The notes under the pieces are model-generated. The model did not search any database. It had not been told where the DNA came from and saw only the letters and a list, made by a program, of their open reading frames with translations. From Clostridiales bacterium (lineage in GTDB: Bacteria; Bacillota; Clostridia; SK-Y3), in NCBI GenBank assembly GCA_030156665.1, contig JASGMB010000012.1:1-58127 (forward strand): a stretch of 58,127 bases of DNA, given 5' to 3'. The position numbers and the translations under genes were made by a program. This document shows, one piece after another, positions 19,229 to 26,898 of the stretch (its first letter is position 1; every line of letters begins with the position of its first letter).

Positions 19229-20149
19229 TTAAGTATAATATTTTCCCTGAAATGTATCTCTTAATTTCAACTCTCTATCAATGCCATTTAAAACATTCCA
19301 TTTGTTAGTGCTCCATTTGGGAGCGACTAATAAATTTTTGGGCCCATCACCGGTTAAACGATGAATGACCATTTCAGGGGGCAGAAGCTCAATCGCATCG
19401 ACGATTAGAGAAATATACTCTTCCTGTGAGAGTACAGGGAATTTTTTTTCATAATAGAATTGGCAAAGGTCGGTATTTTTTAAAATATGCAGCAAATGGA
19501 ACTTTACTCCTTGAATACCGCTTTTTGCAATATATTTTACAGATGTAAGTATTTGATGGTCAGTCTCGTAGGGTAAACCGAAAATTAGATGGGCCACCGT
19601 GTTAATTTTTCTTTCTTTTAATTTTTGTATCGTATTTTCAAAGATTGAAAGACTGTATCCTCTTCGAATTAACTTTGCCGTTGATTCATGTATTGTCTGT
19701 AGACCTAGTTCAATCCATAAATATGTTTTCTTACTTAACTCTTCCAGTAAGTCTAACACATCATCGGGAAGACAGTCCGGTCGGGTAGCAATTGCCAGAC
19801 CAACTATATTCGGAACTGATATTACTTCAGTATATTTTTTTCTTAAATCTTCAATCGGTGCATAAGTATTAGTGAAATTTTGGAAGTATGCAATATATCT
19901 CCCTGAAGACCATTTTGCAGAAAGCAATTTTTGCTGCTGTTCAATTTGCTGGTAAAGGCTTAATTCACGTGGGGCTGCAAATTCCCCTGAACCTTGTTCG
20001 CTGCAAAAAATACAACCTTTAATTCCAATCGTTCCGTCGCGATTTGGGCATGTAAAATGTCCATCTAATGAAAGTTTAAAAACTTTTTCACCAAAGACCT
20101 TTCGAAGTTCATAATTTAAAGAGTGATACCGCTTATTATCCCATCTCAT
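19229..20149 (-). CDS. radical SAM protein, TIGR01212/YhcC type
   Basis: A 306-residue radical SAM enzyme. The cluster-binding cysteines are in CPNRDG and the following GCIFCS, spaced as in the YhcC/TIGR01212 family (longer than the classic CX3CX2C). Further motifs are IATRPDCLPDDVL, LWIELGLQT and TVAHLIFGLP. The reaction of this family is not firmly established. The ATG at 20149 is chosen because GGAGG precedes it by seven bases; the frame extends 11 codons further upstream without a site. Confidence 0.9.
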   Translation of the reverse strand: MRWDNKRYHSLNYELRKVFGEKVFKLSLDGHFTCPNRDGTIGIKGCIFCSEQGSGEFAAPRELSLYQQIEQQQKLLSAKWSSGRYIAYFQNFTNTYAPIEDLRKKYTEVISVPNIVGLAIATRPDCLPDDVLDLLEELSKKTYLWIELGLQTIHESTAKLIRRGYSLSIFENTIQKLKERKINTVAHLIFGLPYETDHQILTSVKYIAKSGIQGVKFHLLHILKNTDLCQFYYEKKFPVLSQEEYISLIVDAIELLPPEMVIHRLTGDGPKNLLVAPKWSTNKWNVLNGIDRELKLRDTFQGKYYT

Positions 20150-20470
20150 TAAGAATCCTCCATCAATACGTCTACAGTTCATAATTAATCATTTACAGTA
20201 AAAAAATATTATTCACAATAGATGAATTTACTAATATAGTACTTAATTTATTAAATATGGTCAATATAGGATTGCAGATGGGGGAGTTTAAAAGGTCAAA
20301 GATCAGGTTTTCTGTCGCAGTCGTTACAAAAATTTTGTAAAAAAAAGAAGGAGTTTGTAAAAATGCGTAGAATATGTATTATGGTATAAAACTCTAGACT
20401 CATTCTGAATGGGAAATTAGAACTATATTTATAAGAACTAAATAATAGGGTTTATCATTTTAATATATCG
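20150..20470. other. gene-free stretch with a partial repeat C fragment
   Basis: Apart from a fragment of repeat C at 20301-20330 (complement of TAACGACTGCGACAGAAAA), the region shows no coding frame. It leads into the c-di-GMP riboswitch. Confidence 0.6.
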
Positions 20471-20622
20471 ATAATAGCACACTTATCGAAAGGTAGGGTC
20501 GCAAAGCTATGGATCTAAGGAAATATGCATTTCTATGATTGCCAGGCTGCCGAAATATATTTTTATTTAAATATATTTTCTCAATCATTTAGGCGCCTAT
20601 GTTCCATAGGTGCCTTTATTAT
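20471..20622 (+). ncRNA. c-di-GMP-I (GEMM-I) riboswitch with terminator
   Basis: GCACAC, the GAAA-capped TATCGAAAGGTA hairpin, GGGTCGCAAAGC, GGATCTAAGG and GCCAGGCTGCCG follow in the order of the GEMM-I aptamer, about 20477-20552. A terminator (AGGCGCCTATG, loop TTC, CATAGGTGCCT) lies at 20591-20615. It precedes a GGDEF-EAL gene, a typical target, and would couple c-di-GMP level to expression of an enzyme that makes or degrades it. Confidence 0.88.
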
Positions 20623-20625
20623 TAT

Positions 20626-20709
20626 GAAGCGAAGCGTAATATCAAGACAATCTACCTTAATTTTTTGTGCCGATAGGCACATCAATGCGCCGAAGGCGAT
20701 TGTCTTATA
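20626..20709 (+). repeat. dispersed structured repeat, family A, copy 2
   Basis: Begins GAAGCGAAGCGTAATATCAA directly after the riboswitch terminator. It contains TGTGCC-GATA-GGCACA and GCGCC-GAA-GGCG hairpins within an outer AAGACAATC/GATTGTCTT stem. Confidence 0.88.
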
Positions 20710-20808
20710 ATTAACCAACTTTAAAACTAAATATTATAATTTAAAGTTGGTTAATTTCATCGAAAACTACATTAATTTATTTTAAATTTAGATATGGGTT
20801 ATCGATAT
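20709..20808 (+). repeat. dispersed repeat, family F, copy 2
   Basis: Left hairpin AACCAACTTTAAA...TTTAAAGTTGGTT, then a right arm pair built on CGAAAACTACATTAATT and GGTTATCGATA. It abuts family A copy 2 and lies in the 5' leader of the GGDEF-EAL gene. Confidence 0.8.
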
Positions 20809-20868
20809 TTTATTTTTAAAATTGAATAAATCCGCTTGGATATAAAATACTTATTGGAGGACCTGTAT

Positions 20869-22500
20869 ATGTACGAAAATTTACCATTTAGTCAAAGATT
20901 ATGCAATCTTAAACAAAACAAAAAAAGAGTTATGCAAATACTTGTATTGTTCACAAGTCTTTTATTTATTTGCAGTGTATCAGGGTATTTCGATACATAT
21001 ATTGATATCATCAATGGAAATTGGAATTTTATTAAATTTTTTATAAGTGTAGGAGTGATGATATCTATAGGTGGATTATCTATTTCTATTATTTTAATGA
21101 TTAAACGAGTCATACAATCCTATGAAAAAGAAATTTATTATCAGACTTATTATGACAGTTTGACGGGTTTACCAAATCGGTTCTTACTTCATAAAAAACT
21201 TACCGATGAATTACACCAAGCAAATCAAAATACATATGCATTAGCTATACTATTTTTAGACTTGGATATTTTTAAGTTAATTAATGATACATTAGGGTAT
21301 AAGATGGGAGATCTTTTACTGCAAAAAGTTTCTCAACGTTTGATTAGCTATGTTAAGGGAGGTGGTAGTGTCTATCGTCAAGGGGGAGATGAGTTTATCA
21401 TTATTCTTTCAGGTATTACCCGGGAAATGGTAACCAAAGTGACGCAAGAAATTTTAGATACAATGTCACGCGCGTTCAAGTTAGCAGATGAAGAAATATT
21501 TATCACTACGACGATAGGCGTGAGTTTATATCCATCTGATGGTAAAGACCAGTATACGCTTATAAAAAATGCTGAAACTGCAATGTATTATGCAAAAAAA
21601 CAGAATAAGAATAATTATCAATTTTATAATTCAAACATGCTCTATGAATTTCCTGCTAAAATGGTATTGAAAAATAGTTTGCATAAAGCACTAAAACGAA
21701 AAGAATTTTTAGTCTATTACCAACCCCAGATCAATGCAAACACAGGAGATATCATTGGTATTGAAGCTTTGCTTAGATGGAAGCATCCCAGTTTTGGATT
21801 GGTTTCCCCAAGTGAATTTATTCCTTTAGCGGAAAAGACGGGACTTATAATTCCTATTGGGGAATGGGTATTGCAAACTGCTTGCGCCCAGAATAAAGCT
21901 TTGCAAAAGGCTGGATTTCCTCCTTTGATTGTGTCGGTGAATATTTCTCAACATCAATTTGTGCAGCACGATTTTGTAGAGACTGTAGCTAGAATTTTAA
22001 AAGAAACGGAACTGAATCCTAAATATCTCGAATTGGAAATAACAGAAAATGTTACACAAAACATAGAAAAAATTATGCCGGTTTTACAAAAATTAAAATC
22101 ATTAGGTGTACGAATATCCATCGATGATTTTGGAACAGGGTATTCATCACTAAATTATTTAAAACATTTTCCTGTGGATACTATTAAGATTGATAAATCT
22201 TTTATACAGGACGTCTGTACCGACATAAAAAGTCAGGAAATTATCAAGACAATTATAAAATTGGGACACAGCCTAAAGCTTAAATTAGTAGCCGAGGGTG
22301 TAGAGAGTAAAGAACAGTTTCATTTTTTAAAAGAACATAAATGTGACGAAATTCAAGGCTATTTCTTTAGTAAACCTGTTTCTATACAAACATTAAAACC
22401 AAATATCATTTTATGGAAAAGTCCTAAACCTTCTAAACTCGCTCGCGCTCAAACATGCGAAGATTTTTTGCGGACTTTTCCTCTGTGTTATGAAATCTGA
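20869..22500 (+). CDS. GGDEF-EAL domain protein (c-di-GMP turnover)
   Basis: A 543-residue membrane protein with two N-terminal helices (about residues 24-42 and 55-76), a GGDEF domain with an intact GGDEF signature at 172-176 and an EAL domain with EALLRW at 299-304 and DDFGTGYSSL. Both active sites look complete, so it could synthesise and degrade c-di-GMP; the direction cannot be read from sequence. The ATG at 20869 follows GGAGG. A GEMM-I riboswitch about 250 nt upstream gives feedback control. The last 25 or so residues overlap selU on the other strand and are not family-like. Confidence 0.93.
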   Translation: MYENLPFSQRLCNLKQNKKRVMQILVLFTSLLFICSVSGYFDTYIDIINGNWNFIKFFISVGVMISIGGLSISIILMIKRVIQSYEKEIYYQTYYDSLTGLPNRFLLHKKLTDELHQANQNTYALAILFLDLDIFKLINDTLGYKMGDLLLQKVSQRLISYVKGGGSVYRQGGDEFIIILSGITREMVTKVTQEILDTMSRAFKLADEEIFITTTIGVSLYPSDGKDQYTLIKNAETAMYYAKKQNKNNYQFYNSNMLYEFPAKMVLKNSLHKALKRKEFLVYYQPQINANTGDIIGIEALLRWKHPSFGLVSPSEFIPLAEKTGLIIPIGEWVLQTACAQNKALQKAGFPPLIVSVNISQHQFVQHDFVETVARILKETELNPKYLELEITENVTQNIEKIMPVLQKLKSLGVRISIDDFGTGYSSLNYLKHFPVDTIKIDKSFIQDVCTDIKSQEIIKTIIKLGHSLKLKLVAEGVESKEQFHFLKEHKCDEIQGYFFSKPVSIQTLKPNIILWKSPKPSKLARAQTCEDFLRTFPLCYEI

Positions 22501-23451
22501 TTGTAAATATTTATTAATTGGTGGGTCGTAATATTGTTCTAAAAGCAAGGCAGCCGCATTTTTAAAATCTTTATTTGCCAGATATTCATACAATGTTGCG
22601 TAGGTCGTATTAGAGATATATTTTTTTAATAGAGGTAAAACGTTGAATATATTATTTATCGATTGATGTTTTTCAGCATTTAAATATTCGTCTAATAACC
22701 TTTGTATCCGTATTTCTTGATTACAAGTTACATGTACATGAATGCCGTTTACAATTTTTTCGGTAATAAAGGTAGGGACAAATAAGCTGCCGATTTTACC
22801 ACTTTCAGATTCGATAAATATTAGTTTATTCTGTACTGGCATAACCGTATCATAAATGAAAGCTTCAAAATTTTTTTGTGTTGGTTGTTTATCTAAACCG
22901 ATTGAGCCAAAGACAGAACCTCTATGATTGGCCAGTCTTTCAAGATTCAGTACCGGCAAATTATTCTCAGCCAATTGATCCAGTAGAAGTGTCTTTCCTA
23001 CGCCAGTATTACCGCGTAAAACAATGAACCGTATGTTAGACTTCCACCTATCGAATTCTTTTAAAATAAAACGTCTATACCCCTTGTAACCGCCTTCTAA
23101 TTGATAGACATTCCCTAATCCCATTAGATTTAGAATGGTAACAATGGAGCCGCTTCTCATACCGCCTCTCCAGCAAAAAATAACAACACCTTTAAAATTA
23201 GCGGATGCTGATCTAATTGTTTTATAAATATCATATAATTTGGTTGATGCTATTTCCAGACCTTTTTCTTTTGCTTGCCATTTGCTGACTTTAGTGTACA
23301 TATAGCCGATTAATGCCCTTTCTTCATTATTAAATATAGGAACATTGATTGCATTAGGGATGGTTCCGTCCAAATATTCATTAGGTGTCCGTACATCAAC
23401 AAACAGATAATTCTTTTTGTTAATAGCATTTTCAATGCTAATTTTATTCAT
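22411..23451 (-). CDS. selU: tRNA 2-selenouridine synthase (rhodanese-P-loop)
   Basis: A 346-residue enzyme (also called MnmH/YbbB) that converts 2-thiouridine to 2-selenouridine at the wobble position of certain tRNAs, using selenophosphate from SelD. An N-terminal rhodanese domain has the active Cys93 in CWRGGMRS. A C-terminal P-loop GNTGVGKT lies at 147-154. ATG 23451 follows GAGGTG. It fits the selenium locus 6 kb downstream. The last 20 or so residues are coded antisense to the end of the GGDEF-EAL gene (90-bp convergent overlap) and do not look like the family's usual end. Confidence 0.93.
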   Translation of the reverse strand: MNKISIENAINKKNYLFVDVRTPNEYLDGTIPNAINVPIFNNEERALIGYMYTKVSKWQAKEKGLEIASTKLYDIYKTIRSASANFKGVVIFCWRGGMRSGSIVTILNLMGLGNVYQLEGGYKGYRRFILKEFDRWKSNIRFIVLRGNTGVGKTLLLDQLAENNLPVLNLERLANHRGSVFGSIGLDKQPTQKNFEAFIYDTVMPVQNKLIFIESESGKIGSLFVPTFITEKIVNGIHVHVTCNQEIRIQRLLDEYLNAEKHQSINNIFNVLPLLKKYISNTTYATLYEYLANKDFKNAAALLLEQYYDPPINKYLQSDFITQRKSPQKIFACLSASEFRRFRTFP

Positions 23452-23640
23452 TTAGCCACACCTCATTATAAAAAACTCACTTTTGTTTCTTAAAGTATAG
23501 TACTTCTGTGAACTAAAATCAAGCATAGAAGAATGAGAAATTTTGAACTTAAACCTGCAGAATAAGTGAGGATATGAAAGTATTAGAAGAATAATAAAAG
23601 GATAGGAGATTTTATGCATTGGTATATTTTGGAAAAGGTA

Positions 23641-23712
23641 TTGCATTTTTGAATATTATGTGTATAATATAATAAGTGGCAAAGGGCCAGGGATAAGTGC
23701 TGACTTATCCTT
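23641..23712 (+). promoter_or_regulatory. promoter and short leader with terminator before the transglycosylase gene
   Basis: TTGCAT at 23641, a 16-nt spacer and TATAAT at 23663-23668. The leader holds GGCAAAGGGCCAGG and then GGATAAGT...ACTTATCC with TTTT, a terminator. GCAAAG followed by GCCAGG recalls conserved parts of the GEMM-I aptamer at 20471, but the connecting helices are absent. It may be a collapsed riboswitch. Confidence 0.5.
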
Positions 23713-23719
23713 TTATTAT

Positions 23720-23804
23720 GAAGCGAAGTGTAATATCAAGACAATCTACCTTAGCTTTTTGTGCCGAAAGGCACATCAATTTGCCGAAGGCGATTGTCTT
23801 ATTT
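23720..23804 (+). repeat. dispersed structured repeat, family A, copy 3
   Basis: Directly follows the leader terminator. Contains TGTGCC-GAAA-GGCACA and GCC-GAA-GGC hairpins inside the AAGACAATC/GATTGTCTT stem and ends in TTATTTTTT. Confidence 0.9.
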
Positions 23805-23854
23805 TTTGTCAATAATATTTACAGTCTACTAAGGAAAGGAATGAACACACTAAC

Positions 23855-24634
23855 ATGGAAGGCATTTTATCTAGACAGGGGAAAATATTATCATATAGAA
23901 CATTTATTGTTTTGGCGATTATTATATTGATTTGTGAGAGTTTAATTTTCGGATTATTTGAAACGAAAAACAGCCAGTTTGCAGTAAAAGAAAATGTTCA
24001 TTATACGCATAAGGAAAAATATGATAATAGTGGGCATGGTATGTCTAAAAATCAGATACTGGAGAATCAGGGATTGGTTTTGATACGGCATCATTGGGTG
24101 GATAAAAAGATTAAAAAATATATTGATATTGATAATGATGAACAAGTTAATAAGACATTGGAAATTTATAACAATACCCCTCTTGATATTCTTACGTCAA
24201 GTATCATTGTACACTATTCAGAAAAACTGGATATTCCTATACCACTTTTGTTGGCAGTTATTGAACTCGAGAGTAATTTTAAGCAATATGAAGTAGGAAA
24301 GGCAAAAGATAGAGGTTATTGTCAAATTATACCTTCTACTGAAAAATGGCTGGCTGACACTTATGGGAATGTCTTAGGTCTTCAATATGATCCCAAAAAA
24401 ATATTTGAACCGGAATATAATATCGGTTTAGGTGCACTATATTTGCATCATTTAAAAAAAGCATACAACAATAATTATCATAGGATTTTAAGTGAATATA
24501 ACAGAGGTCCTTACAATTTGAAAGAATATTATAATAAATATAAAACCTATGAAACCACGTATTCGCGTGTTGTGTTAGAAAAAGTATCAAAATATAACAA
24601 TATGTTTGCAGTTGATTCATCTGCAGGCCTGTAG
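23855..24634 (+). CDS. membrane-anchored lytic transglycosylase (SLT domain)
   Basis: A 259-residue protein with an N-terminal membrane helix (about residues 12-33) and a C-terminal SLT domain. The catalytic glutamate is in VIELESNF, followed by GYCQIIPST, NIGLGALYL and EYNRGPYN, the usual motif order of Slt70-type enzymes. It would cleave peptidoglycan glycan strands to make 1,6-anhydro ends. AAGGAAAGG precedes the ATG by about 12 bases. Transglycosylase genes are frequent c-di-GMP riboswitch targets in Clostridia, which makes the odd leader upstream notable. Confidence 0.9.
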   Translation: MEGILSRQGKILSYRTFIVLAIIILICESLIFGLFETKNSQFAVKENVHYTHKEKYDNSGHGMSKNQILENQGLVLIRHHWVDKKIKKYIDIDNDEQVNKTLEIYNNTPLDILTSSIIVHYSEKLDIPIPLLLAVIELESNFKQYEVGKAKDRGYCQIIPSTEKWLADTYGNVLGLQYDPKKIFEPEYNIGLGALYLHHLKKAYNNNYHRILSEYNRGPYNLKEYYNKYKTYETTYSRVVLEKVSKYNNMFAVDSSAGL

Positions 24635-24793
24635 CAGATATATATGGTTGCCGTATTGTTTATATTGAATTACATATTATTACTTTTTTGAATATGTTTT
24701 GAATAGTGCTTATCAAATGGAGTTGCTTTATACACATTATAAAATGAGGTAGTGTAAAGTGATGTTGAATTTGTAAATGCTAAAGTATTCATT

Positions 24794-24822
24794 GGGGACA
24801 TTCACAGAAGGGGTGTGTCCCC
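24794..24822. repeat. GGGGACA/TGTCCCC hairpin
   Basis: Arms 24794-24800 and 24816-24822. A similar hairpin is at 26831-26865. These are short intergenic inverted repeats. The rest of 24635-24837 shows nothing recognisable. Confidence 0.55.
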
Positions 24823-24839
24823 TAACCTTTACCCACGGG

Positions 24840-24968
24840 TTATAACGACTGCGGCAGAAAACTTGCCCGCTTGCGGGAAAGTTTTCTGCTGCATAAAGTT
24901 TCATCAAAATCTACCTATTAAATAACTTCGAGGCTTGCCTCGAAGAATAAAATCGAAGATTTTGATAT
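24840..24968 (+). repeat. dispersed structured repeat, family C, copy 1
   Basis: TATAACGACTGCGGCAGAAA opens a hairpin (GCAGAAAACTT with AAGTTTTCTGC). Then ATCAAAATCTACC leads to the perfect hairpin CTTCGAGGC-TT-GCCTCGAAG, and the unit closes with GAAGATTTTGATA. It abuts the stop codon of the LUD gene. Confidence 0.88.
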
Positions 24969-24970
24969 TT

Positions 24971-25585
24971 TTAAAAACCTAAAGATTCATCTACTAAAAA
25001 GATGTGTATTTCTCTACCGGCAGGTGCACGTTCAATTTTTACGGTTATATTACACATTCTCTCCTCTGTATAACAATCATGGCATTTTCCTGTTTTTGCA
25101 CATGGCGTATTCAATTTCAGTCTTTTTGCATTGGCAGGGCAGACAATGGTTTTTATTCTGTCTACAGCTTGTTCGAAATCTTGTGTTATTTTATTGATGC
25201 CACATACAATAATTACCTTTTTAGGACCAAAAAACATGGAACTAACCCTGTTACCAATACCATCGATATTAACAAGCGTACCGTCAACTGTTACTGCATT
25301 ACTGCTGCACAAGTACACATCAGCATCTGCCGCTTTTGTTCTTACTTCGTTTCTTTCAGAAGGGTCTGCCAGCCAATGCCAATAAATTTTATGGCCTCTA
25401 TCTTGTAATTCTTTGTGAAGTGCCATATCGTAGATTGTCATTGAGCCGCCAATGCCTATCGATTGATTTGGAGCAATTTCATTTAATACTGCTGTTTTCG
25501 CTTCTTGGACATTAGAAAAATATTTTGCCTTAAAGTTATTTTTGTTTAGATTTTTCAATACTTCTTGGACCTTAAAGTTAGCCAT
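24971..25585 (-). CDS. LUD-domain protein (lactate utilisation LutC/YkgG-like)
   Basis: A 204-residue protein of the LUD/DUF162 family. It shows the N-terminal helix-rich part, IGIGGSMTIYDM, CSSNAVTVDGTLVNIDGIGNRV and a late CAKTGKCHDCYTEERMC cluster with four cysteines that may bind metal or an Fe-S centre. Stand-alone clostridial members are of unknown function; the lactate role of LutC is not proven for them. The ATG follows GGAGG by seven bases. It is monocistronic, and its 3' end touches repeat C. Confidence 0.88.
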   Translation of the reverse strand: MANFKVQEVLKNLNKNNFKAKYFSNVQEAKTAVLNEIAPNQSIGIGGSMTIYDMALHKELQDRGHKIYWHWLADPSERNEVRTKAADADVYLCSSNAVTVDGTLVNIDGIGNRVSSMFFGPKKVIIVCGINKITQDFEQAVDRIKTIVCPANAKRLKLNTPCAKTGKCHDCYTEERMCNITVKIERAPAGREIHIFLVDESLGF

Positions 25586-25809
25586 ATTATTACCTCCTCA
25601 GTTTATGCAGTGCGTTTACATTTATTATATATTTATTTTTAAGAATTTTAAATGCCTTACAGAACAAAAAACAAAAGGATATGCAATTAAAATATTTGAT
25701 AAAAAAGACAAATATTTTTGCATAAAATTAACATATATGTTATATTATCAATGAAATCAATAATATGGGATGAAAAATAATCCTATTGTATAGACAGGAG
25801 GAATAGTTG

Positions 25810-26364
25810 ATGAATGAAGTACTAAAAACAATTAAAAGTAGGAGAAGTATAAGGAAATATCTTCCGCAGCAGATACGAGACAGTGAAATTAATACAATTA
25901 TTGAGGCTGGAATTTATGCAGCCACCGGACATAATGAGCAGCCGTGGTATTTTACAGTGATTCAAGATAAAGAATTAATTGATTATATGAGTCAGAGAAC
26001 GAAAGAACTGATGTCAAACGAATCCATTGAATGGATAGCAAGAATTGGAAGAAACGAAAAACGTCACTTGTTTCATCACGCGCCAACAGTTATTGTTGTA
26101 TCAGGAAAACAGAATGCTTATTCGCCACTGACAGATTGTTCAGCTGCTATACAAAATATGATGGTTGCTGCCGAGAGTATGGATATAGGTTCGTGTTGGA
26201 TCGGACTTGTAAGTTATTTTTTTGAACAGGAAGAAGAAGTGAAAAAATTAAATATACCTGAAGGCTATAAGCCATTTTATGCAGTTTGCTTTGGATATAA
26301 AGATACTTCGATAAAGGTTGCAGTGCCTGAAAGAAAAACAGATATAGTAAATTATATCAAGTAA
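25810..26364 (+). CDS. nitroreductase-family FMN oxidoreductase
   Basis: A 184-residue flavoprotein with RRSIRKY near the N-terminus, AATGHNEQPWYF (FMN phosphate and ring contacts), DCSAAIQNMMVAAESMDIGSCWIG and a terminal GYKD region. Such enzymes reduce nitro compounds, quinones or enones with NAD(P)H; the physiological substrate is not deducible. ATG 25810 follows AGGAGG at seven bases. A terminator at 26392-26428 closes the unit. Confidence 0.92.
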   Translation: MNEVLKTIKSRRSIRKYLPQQIRDSEINTIIEAGIYAATGHNEQPWYFTVIQDKELIDYMSQRTKELMSNESIEWIARIGRNEKRHLFHHAPTVIVVSGKQNAYSPLTDCSAAIQNMMVAAESMDIGSCWIGLVSYFFEQEEEVKKLNIPEGYKPFYAVCFGYKDTSIKVAVPERKTDIVNYIK

Positions 26365-26391
26365 TTGGAAGTCCATAGATTTAGATATTTA

Positions 26392-26428
26392 AAAGCACAA
26401 GCTCCTATTCGGAGAATTGTGTTTTTTT
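26392..26428 (+). terminator. terminator of the nitroreductase gene
   Basis: CACAAGCTCC and GGAGAATTGTG form the stem, followed by seven T. Confidence 0.8.
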
Positions 26429-26752
26429 ATGCCATTAAATGATATACCTGATAAATTTACTGTTAATAGACGCTTGCCTGTTGGTTATGCAACGATTTTT
26501 CTGGCTTCTTCAAATATGATCAACATGGCACTAAAAGAATATTCAGCGGCTACAGCGAATGAGTATAAAATGTTTATCATCAGTACTTCACTTATGGTAG
26601 GGATAGGAAGTATGTTTGTTCCTGTAGAAGCGCTGCAATATGTTCCTAGCTTCTTAGCTTCACTGTTAAATAACGGGTTGATTCTGGGGGTCATTACTTG
26701 TATTTTGCTTGAACAAGGATTAGTACTAAGAGAAAAATTGATTATAAAATAA
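26429..26752 (+). pseudogene. C-terminal fragment of an NCS2 (xanthine/uracil) permease
   Basis: 107 codons match only the last two membrane segments of nucleobase:cation symporter-2 proteins (MFIISTSLMVGIGSMFVP, EALQYVPSFLASLLNNGLILGVI). The other ten or so segments are absent. The frame begins at an ATG inside the T-run of the preceding terminator and has no ribosome-binding site, so the rest was probably removed by a deletion that joined the permease end to the nitroreductase terminator. Confidence 0.8.
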
Positions 26753-26830
26753 CATGACATGTAATAACGATAAATGATAAATGCTTTTGGCGTGAATTTT
26801 TACAGGTTATGGTGCAATGGTGATTAATTA

Positions 26831-26865
26831 GGGGACAGTCTTTGCCAAAGCAAAGGTGTGTCCCC
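26831..26865. repeat. GGGGACA/TGTCCCC hairpin
   Basis: GGGGACA and TGTCCCC enclose an inner hairpin CTTTGC-CAAA-GCAAAG. It lies between the permease remnant and the convergent pepD gene. Confidence 0.55.
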
Positions 26866-26898
26866 CGACTTTATTCCAAACATCTCACTTTTTTCACA

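Noticed and set aside
20525-20710. Small protein sharing a peptide with frames at 23697 and in the prenyltransferase tail
   Set aside because: The shared peptide is the translation of the family A repeat, not a protein family.
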